DNA of 64,000 nt from Mucilaginibacter sp. GTDB taxonomy: Bacteria > Bacteroidota > Bacteroidia > Sphingobacteriales > Sphingobacteriaceae. Positions within the stretch are counted from its first letter, which is position 1. Every line of letters starts with the position of its first letter. The position numbers were made by a program, and so were the translations under genes. The notes below the pieces were generated by a model, which worked only from the letters and a program-made list of their open reading frames with translations, was not told where the DNA came from and did not search any database. The DNA is taken from assembly GCA_028288305.1 (NCBI GenBank), contig JAQBOA010000043.1, forward strand, positions 18,565 through 82,564. Reading direction: 5' to 3'. Shown piece after piece: positions 51,592 through 60,765 of this stretch.

Positions 51592-51963
51592 ATGGAAATT
51601 AAAGAATTAACACGTGCAGAAGAACAAATAATGCAGATACTATGGCAATTACAAAAAGGATATGTAAAAGATGTTATTGATTTATTGCCTGAGCCTAAGC
51701 CAGCCTATAACACAGTATCTACCATTATCAGAATATTGGAAACCAAAGGCTTTGTAGGCCATACGGCTTTCGGCAAAAGTCATGAATATCACCCGGTAAT
51801 TAGTAAAGAGCAGTATCAAAATTTTGCAACCGATAAATTAATGAACGGCTATTTTGATAATTCAGTAAAACGGATGTTCTCCTACTTTGTAAAAAAAGAA
51901 AAAATAGACTTAAAGGAAGCAGATGAAATATTAAAACTGATTGAAAAACTTAAAGAAAAATAA
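51592..51963 (+). CDS. BlaI/MecI/CopY-type repressor
   Basis: A 123-residue winged-helix repressor ([28 protein letters not shown], then [34 protein letters not shown]). Proteins of this kind control beta-lactamase genes together with a BlaR1-type sensor protease. The next gene, 2 bp downstream, encodes an M56 protease domain fused to TonB and plug-like parts, which is the Bacteroidota version of the pair. No beta-lactamase gene is present in the window. Confidence 0.9.
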   Translation: MEIKELTRAEEQIMQILWQLQKGYVKDVIDLLPEPKPAYNTVSTIIRILETKGFVGHTAFGKSHEYHPVISKEQYQNFATDKLMNGYFDNSVKRMFSYFVKKEKIDLKEADEILKLIEKLKEK

Positions 51964-51965
51964 TT

Positions 51966-53639
51966 ATGACCTGGTGGCATTATTTATTGCTGGTAAATAT
52001 TTACCTGCTTTTATTTTATGGATTTTATGTTGTGCTGTTACGCAAAGAAACGTTTTTTCAACTTAACCGTATTTACCTCGTTTCTGCAGCATTATTGTCA
52101 TTTTTCATCCCACTAATACAGGCTGATTGGGTTAAAAATCTCTTTATAACCCAACAGGTACAATATACCATATATAGCAGCCCGGTAATGCTTTACCAAT
52201 TTAAGCCCATCCGGAATACTCATATTACAATTGGCCAAATATGGCTTATTATTTACCTGGCGGGGATTTTATTTTTGCTTGCAAGGTTTGTTTGGCAGCT
52301 AATAGTTTTAAGGCGGGTAATAAATCAGACTCCATCACTAATTTCTTTTTCATTTTTTAAAAATATAAGAATAGGAGACAATCTTGTAAATCAGGACATT
52401 ATAGCTGCACATGAAAATGCGCATGCAAGTCAATGGCATTCTGCTGATGTATTGCTGATAGAGGCCGTTATGATCATTAATTGGTTTAACCCGGTTGTTT
52501 ATCTGTATCGTTTTTCAATTAAGCATATCCATGAATTTATTGCTGACAAACAGGCGCTTGAATCAGGTACAAATAAAGCCGATTATGCTTTATTATTATT
52601 AAGTCAAACTTTTAATACTCCTGCGCATCAACTGGTAAATCCTTTTTTTAATCATAGTTTATTAAAGCAACGCATCCTGATGCTTCAAAAAAATAAATCC
52701 AATAGCGTTGCGCTTATTAAGTATGGATTTTCGGTGCCATTATTTGTTTTGATGCTCATTTTATCATCAGCAACAGTAAATAACAGTAAGACCGTTAGTT
52801 TTTTTAGTAAAAAAACCGAACAGATATTCTTAACCACAATGACAGTTGATGCAAGTAATATTAAAAATAACAATGGCAAATTTCTATTTGCCATTGTTAA
52901 AACAACAACAAATAAACCGGCAACAAGGGATATCAATAAAAGAGTTCTTTTTTTATCTATTAAGGATACAGTTCCAACAAAAGACAGCAAAATTTTTACA
53001 TCCGTTGAGCAGGTGCCTGAATTTCCGGGTGGGCTAAACGCATTTTATGACTTTTTATCTAAAAATATAAAATATCCGGATGAATGCCGTAAAAAAGGAA
53101 TACAAGGCAGGGTAATAATTAGTTTTGTTGTTGAAGAAGACGGTGCATTATCCAATTTTCAAATAGCACGAGGAGTTGAAAACGATATTGACAAGGAAGC
53201 ATTACGCGTATTAAAATCATCACCCAAGTGGGTACCTGGCTATCAAAACGGCAAACCAGTAAGGGTGGCTTATGCCGTACCAATATCATTTACTTTAGGA
53301 GATATAAAATCAAATAAAGCTGTGGAAAACAAAACGGGAGCTGTACAGGAATATAAAACAAACATAAATACTATTCTAATAACAAATAGAGGTGGTACAC
53401 CTGTTAATGATACCGGTAAAAAAAACGAACAATTTTACTTGCAGGATAAGTTAAACAACCCCATATACGTACTTGACGGGAAGGAAATAAAAGATTTAAG
53501 TATGATAAACCCGGATAATATACAAAGTATATCTGTTCTTAAAGATAAATCTGCAACAGCATTATATGGTTCAAAAGGCAATAATGATGTAATTATAATT
53601 AAAACCAAAATTAACAAGCTAAAACTAAATCTCCATTAA
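51966..53639 (+). CDS. BlaR1-like M56 protease fused to TonB_C and plug-like domains
   Basis: A 557-residue membrane protein in three parts. The N-terminal BlaR1-like M56 domain has three to four membrane helices and HENAH (H149, E150, H153) with the second acidic site [11 protein letters not shown] TonB C-terminal domain occupies about 345-445 (EQVPEFPGG, then [20 protein letters not shown], then [11 protein letters not shown]). The end, about 490-550, resembles the plug/CarboxypepD-reg boundary of SusC-type receptors ([11 protein letters not shown] and [17 protein letters not shown]). This combination occurs in Bacteroidota; signal reception by M56 would free the BlaI repressor upstream. 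Confidence 0.9.
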   Translation: MTWWHYLLLVNIYLLLFYGFYVVLLRKETFFQLNRIYLVSAALLSFFIPLIQADWVKNLFITQQVQYTIYSSPVMLYQFKPIRNTHITIGQIWLIIYLAGILFLLARFVWQLIVLRRVINQTPSLISFSFFKNIRIGDNLVNQDIIAAHENAHASQWHSADVLLIEAVMIINWFNPVVYLYRFSIKHIHEFIADKQALESGTNKADYALLLLSQTFNTPAHQLVNPFFNHSLLKQRILMLQKNKSNSVALIKYGFSVPLFVLMLILSSATVNNSKTVSFFSKKTEQIFLTTMTVDASNIKNNNGKFLFAIVKTTTNKPATRDINKRVLFLSIKDTVPTKDSKIFTSVEQVPEFPGGLNAFYDFLSKNIKYPDECRKKGIQGRVIISFVVEEDGALSNFQIARGVENDIDKEALRVLKSSPKWVPGYQNGKPVRVAYAVPISFTLGDIKSNKAVENKTGAVQEYKTNINTILITNRGGTPVNDTGKKNEQFYLQDKLNNPIYVLDGKEIKDLSMINPDNIQSISVLKDKSATALYGSKGNNDVIIIKTKINKLKLNLH

Positions 53640-53771
53640 GTTTTAAATGTGAAAAAGTTTGTAACACACTGGCAAATTTTTAATTGCTGAATAGTAAGGG
53701 TCGTTGTATCTTTCTGAAAAACATTTGTTTATGCTGATTATTTTTTACATTTATATAAAAAATCTAATTAC

Positions 53772-54182
53772 ATGAACTGGAAAATTATCTTTCAACTATC
53801 AATTTTTGGATTGATAATGGCCTTTGCGACAGTATCACTGATACCTGAAAAAGTTGAGCCAGCATTTTGGTTGCTAATCTTTATTTTTTGTGCTTATGTT
53901 ATCGCCAAAGTTTGTCCCGGCAAATACTTTTTACATGGCTTTTTAGTAAGCATGGTAAACTGTATCTGGATTACTGCAGTTCATATAGCGTTCCGGGAAA
54001 CCTACGAAGCCAATCATCCTCAAATGGCTTCAATGGGTACAAGCATGCCCTCTGTGCTTTCAATACATCCACGCTTGGCTATGGCCATTATGGGGCCAAT
54101 TTTTGGTGCTATGTTCGGAATCATCTTGGGGCTATTTTCATTTGTGGCCTCAAAAATTGTAAAAAAGGAAGCTTTGGTTTAA
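53772..54182 (+). CDS. four-helix membrane protein, unknown family
   Basis: A 136-residue protein made of four membrane segments (about 6-23, 30-46, 54-72, 105-127), with a short extracytoplasmic stretch (RETYEANHPQMASMGTSMP) rich in methionine and proline between segments 3 and 4. I do not recognise a family. It is monocistronic, followed by a spacer of reiterated tctgacctc words (54186-54290). Confidence 0.6.
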   Translation: MNWKIIFQLSIFGLIMAFATVSLIPEKVEPAFWLLIFIFCAYVIAKVCPGKYFLHGFLVSMVNCIWITAVHIAFRETYEANHPQMASMGTSMPSVLSIHPRLAMAIMGPIFGAMFGIILGLFSFVASKIVKKEALV

Positions 54183-54279
54183 TAGAATACTTGAAGTCTG
54201 ATATCAGAAGTAACAGGGTTGCCATATCTGACCTCTTACATCTGACCTCCGACCTCTGATCTCTACATCCGACTCTGAT

Positions 54280-54597
54280 CTATCTTTGAAACTTAGGGTT
54301 AAAAGCAATAAGATAAGTTACGTTTTTATTAGCGGAATTAATATCAAAATTATTTTCCGTTTTGCCCATTGGCAGCAATAATTTCGATTTAACCAGTCTG
54401 AATAATTCAAATAATGCTTCCTGTGCAGGATGTGCCGAAACTGTTGGGTAATAGTTCTTCTCTATTTTTGTTTTTTCAACATCGGTTACCAAACTAAATT
54501 CCCAACCTTCCAGGGTACTTTGCCCAAATTCGCTCGCACAATTTTTTACATCATATACATATTCCCGGGCCTGTGATTCTACTGATTTATTTATCAT
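54280..54597 (-). CDS. hypothetical protein, 105 aa
   Basis: A soluble protein with MINKSVESQAREYVYDVKN at the start and SANKNVTYLIAFNPKFQR at the end; it has no membrane helix or known motif. It is coupled to the 45-residue gene at 54597-54734 through a TAATG overlap. Function unknown. The real gene call is supported by its coupling and by codon-like usage rather than by homology. Confidence 0.55.
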   Translation of the reverse strand: MINKSVESQAREYVYDVKNCASEFGQSTLEGWEFSLVTDVEKTKIEKNYYPTVSAHPAQEALFELFRLVKSKLLLPMGKTENNFDINSANKNVTYLIAFNPKFQR

Positions 54598-54734
54598 TAC
54601 TTTTTCTTTTTACTTGCTTCAACAATTGGTTTTACCACATTTCCTTTACCTGATTGATAATCAGACGGGGCCTTTTTAGCAAGTGGATTTGCCGGCTTTT
54701 TTTTCTCTTTTACGTTTTGTCTGTCTTTGCTCAT
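54597..54734 (-). CDS. small lysine-rich protein, 45 aa
   Basis: On the minus strand ATG at 54732-54734 opens a 45-codon frame: MSKDRQNVKEKKKPANPLAK, then KAPSDYQSGKGNVVKPIVEA and SKKKK. Fourteen of 45 residues are lysine, so the protein should be strongly basic and disordered. Its stop overlaps the next start by the TAATG arrangement, which supports translation as an operon with the 105-residue protein. Small basic proteins with SDYQSGKG-like middles occur in Sphingobacteriaceae as far as I recall. Function unknown. Confidence 0.6.
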   Translation of the reverse strand: MSKDRQNVKEKKKPANPLAKKAPSDYQSGKGNVVKPIVEASKKKK

Positions 54735-55088
54735 TATTTTATTTTTTATTGTCGTTACAGCAATTTAAGCAATATGAACCGGATGTAAACAGCAAGTTCA
54801 GGATAGAAAATATCGAGCAGCTACCTGCTTTCTAACTGAAAAGATTGCTTTAATATGGAAATATAAAATTCTTAAGAATTAATTAAAGGAATTTAATAAA
54901 GGTATACTTAAATAACCAAAAAAACGAATACTATCGTTCCTGAATTATAACGAAAGATGGTGTAATATGGTATAATGTAAAATTATAAAGAAAGAGCTTA
55001 CAGATAATTTCAATTTTTATACCTTTGAAAACAATTACTTAGTACAATTAATTATTAAAAATATCAAATAGTATAAATTTAGAGAATT
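54735..55088. other. 354-bp AT-rich divergent spacer
   Basis: No gene was recognised. Very AT-rich (54840-55080). It must hold the promoters of the 45-aa gene (minus) and the SPW-repeat protein (plus), but no clear TAnnTTTG box with correct spacing was found. Confidence 0.5.
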
Positions 55089-55517
55089 ATGAAGCCATTT
55101 ATTCCAACAGCATTTTACGGAGTTTTAAATTATATCCTTAGCCTTACCCTTATTGCCTCTCCATGGCTGTTTGGTTATTCTGATGTTTCAAGCGCGGCCC
55201 TACTTCTTCCAATATACATTGGTTGGCTGCAATTGATCATGGCTATATTTGTAGATAACGAAACTGGTTTTGTAAAGCAGTTTCCAATGCAAATGCATTT
55301 AGTATTGGATGTTGTGATGGGTTTTATTATAATGGTATCGCCTTGGTTATGGGATTTTTCTTCAAAAGTATTTTTACCTCAATTGTTGATGGGATTGCTT
55401 TTATTTTGCCTGGGCCTTTTTACAAAGAAGTCGCCTTTTACAACAAAAGCACATCATTCAGCTCCCGAAGGTGTATATACATCGACTGATTCTACAGAGG
55501 GTAGGTTAAGTATATAA
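55089..55517 (+). CDS. SPW-repeat membrane protein
   Basis: A 142-residue protein of four membrane segments containing two copies of the SPW motif: ASPWLFGYSD in the first half and VSPWLWDFSS in the second, each between two helices. This internal duplication is the mark of the SPW family, found in many bacteria with unknown role. The hydrophilic tail (HHSAPEGVYTSTDSTEGRL) is cytoplasmic by the charge rule. It is followed by two consecutive terminators. Confidence 0.8.
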   Translation: MKPFIPTAFYGVLNYILSLTLIASPWLFGYSDVSSAALLLPIYIGWLQLIMAIFVDNETGFVKQFPMQMHLVLDVVMGFIIMVSPWLWDFSSKVFLPQLLMGLLLFCLGLFTKKSPFTTKAHHSAPEGVYTSTDSTEGRLSI

Positions 55518-55529
55518 CAAGTTTAATAA

Positions 55530-55561
55530 AGATCTACGAAGTCTGTAAACTTCGTAGATCT
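55530..55561. terminator. 13-bp perfect hairpin
   Basis: agatctacgaagt (55530-55542) and acttcgtagatct (55549-55561) with a 6-nt loop. The arm sequence is related to the hairpin at 31436-31468 (agatttacgaag), so it may belong to a dispersed family. Confidence 0.7.
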
Positions 55562-55584
55562 AACTACTACTCAACCACAACAAA

Positions 55585-55607
55585 AAAGGCGCTCAATGAG
55601 CGCCTTT
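55585..55607. terminator. intrinsic terminator, bidirectional
   Basis: aaaggcgctc and gagcgccttt pair perfectly around a 3-nt loop, with A-run before and T-run after. It lies between the SPW gene and the converging zinc-ribbon gene. Confidence 0.85.
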
Positions 55608-55630
55608 AATATATTAAATCAATAATTGGA

Positions 55631-56374
55631 TTAAACGGTTTCGGCTTCCATAGCCATTTGCTCATCAACCAAAATACGGCCGCAATGTTCGCAAACTATA
55701 ATCTTTTTGCGCTGGCGGATATCTGATTGCCGCTGAGGAGGAATCTGGTTAAAACATCCGGAGCATGAATCGCGTTGTATAGTTACAACGGCCAAACCGT
55801 TCTTCGCATTCTGGCGTAAACGGTTATAAGCAATCAATAAGCGCTCATCAATGTTTTTTACAGCCTTTTCAACAAGTGTGCTTAACTCGTTTTCTTCCTT
55901 TTGAGTTTCTGCTGTAATAGTTCCCAGTTCTGCCTTTTTAGCTTCAAGGTCACTTTTGCGTGCTTCAAGGTCGGCCAGGGCTTTTTCGTATATCTGTGTT
56001 TTAGATGTTATTTCGAAGCCATATTCCCTTATCTTCTTTTCGCTTACCTGGATATCTAATCCTTGTATTTCAATTTCTTTTGAAATAGCTTCGTATTCGC
56101 GGTTGTTTTTTACCTCGTTTAGCTGTGTGTCATATTTTTTTATATTCGACTGCGCTTCCTTTATCAGGTTTTTACGGGTAACTATATCATCTTCCAAATC
56201 ATCCAGCTCACTCTTTATTTTTTGTATACGGGTTTCAAGACCTGCAACATCATCTTCAAGATCGGCAACTTCCATGGGTAATTCACCTCTTACCTGGCGA
56301 ATTTTATCAATTTTGGTGTGGATGGTTTGTAGTTCGTATAAAGCTTTAAGCTTTTGTTCTACGGTTTGTTCCAT
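55631..56374 (-). CDS. coiled-coil protein with C4 zinc ribbon
   Basis: A 247-residue protein: about 180 residues of antiparallel coiled coil (KLKALYELQTIHTKIDKIRQ start) and a C-terminal C4-type zinc ribbon with CSGC and CEHC (CSGCFNQIPPQRQ then IVCEHCGRILVDE). This is the zf-RING_7/DUF164 family, found next to Nif3-type genes in many bacteria; the role is unclear, perhaps in RNA or protein quality control. It overlaps the stop of the Nif3 gene by TAATG, so the pair is coupled. Confidence 0.9.
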   Translation of the reverse strand: MEQTVEQKLKALYELQTIHTKIDKIRQVRGELPMEVADLEDDVAGLETRIQKIKSELDDLEDDIVTRKNLIKEAQSNIKKYDTQLNEVKNNREYEAISKEIEIQGLDIQVSEKKIREYGFEITSKTQIYEKALADLEARKSDLEAKKAELGTITAETQKEENELSTLVEKAVKNIDERLLIAYNRLRQNAKNGLAVVTIQRDSCSGCFNQIPPQRQSDIRQRKKIIVCEHCGRILVDEQMAMEAETV

Positions 56375-57471
56375 TAAATAAAATATTTGACGGGGTTTGT
56401 ATTTATTGCTGTTAAACGGACGGCAAAGGTACGAAATTTATTTTTAATAATATCATACAATAATTGTTTCGTAAATTGCTCACTTTCATAATGTCCGATG
56501 TCTGCAATAACTAACTTTCCTTCGGCATCAAAAAACTCGTGATACTTATAGTCGGCAGTAATAAATACGTCTGCACCCGCAGCTATAGCCTGCTTCAATA
56601 AAAAGCTACCTGCGCCGCCACAAACTGCTACTTTTTTTATTTGCCTTCCGGTAAATGCTGTATGTCTAATTACCTGCGCCTGCATTTTTTCTTTTATGTG
56701 GGATAAAAAAGCTTCCTCTTCCATAGGCGTCTCCATATCGCCAATCATTCCCGATCCAACCTGCTGATTTTGATTGGTTAGCTGATAAAGATCATAGGCC
56801 ACCTCCTCATACGGATGAGCTAAAAAAAGCGCCATTAACAACTTGCTTTCCAGGTTGGCAGGATAAATTGTTTCTATCCGCACCTCATTTTCTATGTGGC
56901 GCTTTCCAGGTTCGCCAACATAGGGATCGGTATATTCATTTCCCTTAAAGGTTCCCTTGCCTTCAGCATTAAAACTACATTCACTGTAATTTCCGATGTT
57001 TCCGGCACCAGCCTCAAATAGTGCGTTCCTTACTTCATCAGCATGGCCTACCGGGGCATAAGTAACCAGTTTTTTTAATAAATACGCCTTAGGGGCCAGG
57101 ATGCGACAATTTTTTAAACCTATAGTATCACAGATACGTGCGTTCACCCCGTCAATAACATTATCTATGTTGGTATGAATGGCATAAATGGCGATATTAT
57201 TACGGATGGCTTTTTCCACTACCCGCTCGACATAGGTTTTGCCGTTAAATTTTTTCATCCCCTTAAATACAATAGGATGATGAGAAATAATCAGCTGGCA
57301 ATTATTCGTTATGGCTTCGTCCACAACTGCTTCGGTGCAATCCAATGAGATCAATGCCTCATGTATTTCCTGATCAGGCTGACCAACAATTAAACCCGCG
57401 TTATCATAATCCTCCTGGTAAGCAAGCGGAGCAAAACTTTCAAGATAAGCGGTAAGCTGTGATATTTTCAT
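56374..57471 (-). CDS. Nif3-like dinuclear metal-centre protein
   Basis: A 365-residue protein of the NIF3/YbgI family, which forms a hexameric toroid with a two-metal site. The metal-binding elements LIISHHPIVFKG (two histidines), ETDxH-like IHTNIDNV, and, near the end, DIGHYESEQF are all present. The insert domain between them (about 130-240) is the PII-like form of the longer members. Its function is disputed; GTP cyclohydrolase I type 2 has been suggested in some annotations. First gene of an operon with the zinc-ribbon protein. Confidence 0.92.
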   Translation of the reverse strand: MKISQLTAYLESFAPLAYQEDYDNAGLIVGQPDQEIHEALISLDCTEAVVDEAITNNCQLIISHHPIVFKGMKKFNGKTYVERVVEKAIRNNIAIYAIHTNIDNVIDGVNARICDTIGLKNCRILAPKAYLLKKLVTYAPVGHADEVRNALFEAGAGNIGNYSECSFNAEGKGTFKGNEYTDPYVGEPGKRHIENEVRIETIYPANLESKLLMALFLAHPYEEVAYDLYQLTNQNQQVGSGMIGDMETPMEEEAFLSHIKEKMQAQVIRHTAFTGRQIKKVAVCGGAGSFLLKQAIAAGADVFITADYKYHEFFDAEGKLVIADIGHYESEQFTKQLLYDIIKNKFRTFAVRLTAINTNPVKYFI

Positions 57472-57527
57472 AACTGATACAGATAATCACATACTTAAAA
57501 TAAGTAATACCTAAATTTAGATATTGC

Positions 57528-58337
57528 TTATTTTATTCCGTAATGATCATTCATTAATTTTTCAAAAATTCCGCCTGGCAATATTCTTTTTAAAGGGACT
57601 GCAATAGTTTGGCCTAAAGCGCCAATAAGATAACGGTGTGCCGGGTTTGATGAATTAACAATATCGCATAATTTTTTTGCTATAACGTCAGGACTCTGGC
57701 CTACACTTTCGTCTTTTTCCATGCTGGCCACGGCGGTGTTATACTCCTTTTCAAGTTTTTCATTTTTGATAGGGAAGGGAACTTTTTCACGATTTTGAGT
57801 GAAGTCTGTTTTAAAATCTCCCGGGTTAATCAGCACCACTTTAACACCTGTGCTTTTAAGCTCCATCCTTAAACTTTGCGAATAGCCCTCAATTGCATAT
57901 TTCGAAGCGCTGTACATCGCCTGGTATGGCAAACCAAAAAGTCCGGCCAGGGAACTTACATTTATTATTAAACCACTTTTAGCTTCTATCATTTTGGGCA
58001 GCACCGCACTGCTTACACGAATTACACCGAAGAAGTTAACCTCGAATTGCTTTTTAGCAAAATCAACCGGCATTGCATAAGCCGGACCTGTTACACCATT
58101 GCCGGCATTATTTACAAGTACATCAATTTTTCCTTGTTCTTTTATAATTTTATCAATTGCTGCGTTTACCGATGCGTCGCTGGTTACATCAAGTTCTATT
58201 GGTTTAAATGATACAGATTTTATTCGGCTTAAATCGCGTGTTGAGCCATAAACTGTATGTCCTTTTGCCTGGAGCGCTGTTGCACATGCTAAGCCAATGC
58301 CAGATGAGGCACCGGTTACAAGAATTACTTTTCCCAT
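57528..58337 (-). CDS. SDR-family NAD(P)-dependent oxidoreductase
   Basis: A 269-residue short-chain dehydrogenase. The cofactor motif TGASSGIGLA (8-17), NNAGNG, catalytic serine in INVSSLAG and YSASKYA with Y-x3-K are all visible. Residues after TGA (STRDLSR) have an arginine at the position that favours NADPH. The substrate is unknown. It is transcribed away from the GNAT gene across a 562-bp spacer. Confidence 0.92.
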   Translation of the reverse strand: MGKVILVTGASSGIGLACATALQAKGHTVYGSTRDLSRIKSVSFKPIELDVTSDASVNAAIDKIIKEQGKIDVLVNNAGNGVTGPAYAMPVDFAKKQFEVNFFGVIRVSSAVLPKMIEAKSGLIINVSSLAGLFGLPYQAMYSASKYAIEGYSQSLRMELKSTGVKVVLINPGDFKTDFTQNREKVPFPIKNEKLEKEYNTAVASMEKDESVGQSPDVIAKKLCDIVNSSNPAHRYLIGALGQTIAVPLKRILPGGIFEKLMNDHYGIK

Positions 58338-58899
58338 GTAAATTATTTGATGTTTAGATTGTTTTATGATGCGCTATAAAAATGCAACTAATATAGTTTC
58401 AAAAAAAATGTTTTTTAATATTCCAGTATTTTCATAAGCGTTCACGTTCATTTGAAATGAACACACGTTTGAAAATTCATGAACGACTGATAATCAGATA
58501 TTTATATTTTCGCATTTGCGAAGACATGTAATATACTGGTAATCAGATCAGTGCTGCGAAAAAGGTTTCGCTTGTGGTTTAATTGGCGAATGCTATCAGC
58601 CTTTATGCTATTTATGATGTAAACCAGCTTAAGTAAGTTGGCTGCCGGGCAAGCGCACCATGAAGGGATATCCTTTCATTAACGGAGGAAAATTGCAGAA
58701 ACAGTCAGAAAAACAGGCGAAAATATGCAGAAATATGTAGAAAATTGATAAGAATTAACGGGTTTTGCAGTCGATACCTATCAAAAAACGTTCATTTTTG
58801 TTCACCGATGAACGATACGGCGTAAATTTTTCATAGGAGAGATTTTTCATTTAATATCCCACTGACTGTAACTCTACCATTTTTTTATCTTTATCTTAG
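58338..58899. other. 562-bp divergent spacer with three palindromes of one type
   Basis: No gene. It holds GTTCATTTGAAATGAAC (58446-58462, perfect), TTCATGAA (58477-58484) and CGTTCAT-N12-ATGAACG (58789-58814). All share the half-site gttcat. They flank AT-rich sequence between the SDR and GNAT genes. Confidence 0.5.
58446..58462. promoter_or_regulatory. perfect 17-bp palindrome, candidate operator
   Basis: GTTCATTT-G-AAATGAAC, followed 14 bp later by TTCATGAA. Repeated half-sites of this kind in a divergent promoter region usually mark a dimeric regulator; which one is not known. Confidence 0.45.
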
Positions 58900-59373
58900 A
58901 TGAAAAAAGTAATCACATACCGAATTGCGAGTACATTCCAGGAATTTGAAAGTGGCAAGAAACTCTTTGAGGAATATGCTCTTTCATTAAACGTTGATTT
59001 ATCGTTTCAGAATTTTTCAAAGGAGTTGGAAACCATCCAAAATCAATATGGTAAATCGGAAGGGGCGCTTCTTCTTGCTTGTGATGGTAACGTGTTTGTT
59101 GGTTGTTCGGGGGTTAGAAAGTTAGATCGGGAAACAGCCGAACTTAAACGCATGTATGTTAAAAACGAATACCGGGGTTATCACATCGGTACAAGTCTCC
59201 TGCAACGTTCAATTGAATTTGCAAAGGAACTCGGATACAAAAGAATAAGATTAGACACGTTACAAAGTATGACTAAAGCCCAGCAGCTTTACAGATCATT
59301 CGGGTTTTATGAGATCCCTTCTTACCGTTTCAATCCGCTTCCGGGAACTATATACATGGAAAAACAATTATGA
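58900..59373 (+). CDS. GNAT-family N-acetyltransferase
   Basis: A 157-residue acetyl-CoA-dependent acyltransferase. Motif A of the fold reads ELKRMYVKNEYRGYHIGTSLLQRSIEFA, with the R-G-Y-H-I-G pyrophosphate-binding segment; the later YRSFGFYEIPSYRFNP is motif B. No substrate hint is given by the neighbours. It is a single gene; tRNA-Gln follows on the opposite strand. Confidence 0.9.
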   Translation: MKKVITYRIASTFQEFESGKKLFEEYALSLNVDLSFQNFSKELETIQNQYGKSEGALLLACDGNVFVGCSGVRKLDRETAELKRMYVKNEYRGYHIGTSLLQRSIEFAKELGYKRIRLDTLQSMTKAQQLYRSFGFYEIPSYRFNPLPGTIYMEKQL

Positions 59374-59426
59374 ACCAACAAAATAAGTACATTTTGCGCG
59401 ACCGGATGATATTTAGGTTAGGGTTG

Positions 59427-59497
59427 TTTTCCTGCAAGGGCTCGAACCTCAATCCTCAGAGCCAGAATCTGATGTGTTACCATTACACCACAGGAAA
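59427..59497 (-). tRNA. tRNA-Gln(CUG)
   Basis: Read on the minus strand it folds as a cloverleaf: acceptor TTTCCTG/CAGGAAA, D arm GTGT/ACAC, anticodon stem TCAGA/TCTGA with loop TTCTGGC (anticodon CTG), T arm TGAGG/CCTTG with loop TTCGAGC, discriminator base A at 59427. CCA is not encoded. A lone tRNA between the GNAT gene and the Tat protein gene. Confidence 0.93.
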
Positions 59498-59675
59498 ATT
59501 AAATGCTATTACAAATATAGGAATAATGCGTTTTATCTGATTACATTTTCAAAAACGCATTTTTAAAAGACACAAAATCGTTACTCAAGCAATATTGCAA
59601 GGCATTTATAAATCTATAAATTTGAACTACAGTTCAATTTTCCAATTTATTCCTAACCACTAAAAATTTATTAAT

Positions 59676-60605
59676 ATGAAAAATCAGGATGTTTCGCGTC
59701 GCCGGTTTCTTGGCACAAGTATGCTTGCTGCAGCAGGAATGGCTTTAGTGTCTAAAAGCACTTTTGCCAGCTCAATTTTTGCACTTTCAAAACCTAACTC
59801 AAAGATAAACGGCGTACAGATTGGTGTCATCACCTATTCGTTCAGGAGCATGCCAGGCAGTGCAGAACAATTGTTGCAGTATTGCCAGGATTGCAATATA
59901 AACGCCATTGAATTAATGGGCGACGCGGCCGAAGCTTATGCAGGAGCGCCAAAACATGAAAGGACTCCAGAGTCTCAGGCTAAAATGGCCGAGTGGCGTG
60001 CAAACTGCCCGATGGATAAATTTGTTGAATTACGAAAAATGTACAATGATGCCGGTGTAACTATATATGCATGGAAACCAAACGCATTAGGCACTAAAAA
60101 TACTGATGCCGAGATTGATTATGCTTTTAATGCTGGGAAAGCCCTTGGTTGTACGCACGTTACAGTTGAGTTGCCTACAGACTCAGCTCAAACACAACGT
60201 TTAGGCAATATTGCTGCTAAACATAAAATGATGGTTGGCTATCATGCCCACACACAAGCTACTCCTACACTGTGGGATACCGCACTGAGTCAATCTGAAT
60301 ATAATGGTATAAACCTTGATATTGGCCATTATGTGGCAGGCACAAGCAGCAGCCCCGTTGATTTCATTCTGAAAAATCACGGCAGGATAACCAGTATGCA
60401 CATCAAAGACAGAAAATTTAACGACGGACCAAACAGGCCCTGGGGCGAAGGAGATACGCCAATAAAAGATGTGCTGGCACTGATGAAAAAGAACAAGTAT
60501 AAATTTCCGGCAACTATTGAGTTAGAATATGATATACCTGCAGGTTCTGATGCCGTAAAAGAAGTTATCAAATGCCGTGAATATGCAAAAAATGCTTTAA
60601 GTTGA
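59676..60605 (+). CDS. Tat-exported sugar phosphate isomerase/epimerase-like protein
   Basis: A 309-residue TIM-barrel protein of the AP-endonuclease 2/xylose isomerase-like type. It begins with a twin-arginine signal (SRRRFLGTSMLAAAGMALVS), so the folded protein crosses the inner membrane. Metal-site residues lie in GCTHVTVELPTD, GYHAHTQATP, NLDIGHY and TIELEYD. Proteins of this type act on keto- or myo-inositol sugars; many in Bacteroidota are lipid-bound or periplasmic. It is followed by a long word-reiterated hairpin. Substrate not known. Confidence 0.88.
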   Translation: MKNQDVSRRRFLGTSMLAAAGMALVSKSTFASSIFALSKPNSKINGVQIGVITYSFRSMPGSAEQLLQYCQDCNINAIELMGDAAEAYAGAPKHERTPESQAKMAEWRANCPMDKFVELRKMYNDAGVTIYAWKPNALGTKNTDAEIDYAFNAGKALGCTHVTVELPTDSAQTQRLGNIAAKHKMMVGYHAHTQATPTLWDTALSQSEYNGINLDIGHYVAGTSSSPVDFILKNHGRITSMHIKDRKFNDGPNRPWGEGDTPIKDVLALMKKNKYKFPATIELEYDIPAGSDAVKEVIKCREYAKNALS

Positions 60606-60720
60606 TTGGTGGGTAGTTGAGTGGTGAATGGTTGATTGGGTTAGATTTAGTTGAGTTTAGTCGATTTTTAATGTTTCACTTAACTCTAATCAACCACTCA
60701 CTTAATCAACCATTCACTTT
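60602..60720. repeat. word-reiterated hairpin (ttgattgg / gagtgg type)
   Basis: The left arm repeats gttgattgg, gttgagtgg and tgaatggttgatt; the right arm has cactcacttaatcaacc and cattcact, the complementary words. Imperfect but extended over 120 bp; it lies between two plus-strand genes. Confidence 0.55.
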
Positions 60721-60742
60721 ACATTAATACCGTGGTAATTTT

Positions 60743-60750
60743 TATATTTG
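60743..60750 (+). promoter_or_regulatory. -7 promoter element for the DJ-1/AraC gene
   Basis: TATATTTG fits TAnnTTTG and ends 15 bp before the ATG at 60766. It overlaps the upstream TTG at 60748, so that codon is not the start. Confidence 0.5.
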
Positions 60751-60765
60751 AATATATTTAATGCC

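Noticed and set aside
54186..54290. Tandem repeat or CRISPR-like array of tctgacctc units
   Set aside because: Units are short, unequal and without distinct spacers; it is part of the word-reiterated spacers. No CRISPR array or cas gene was seen in the window.
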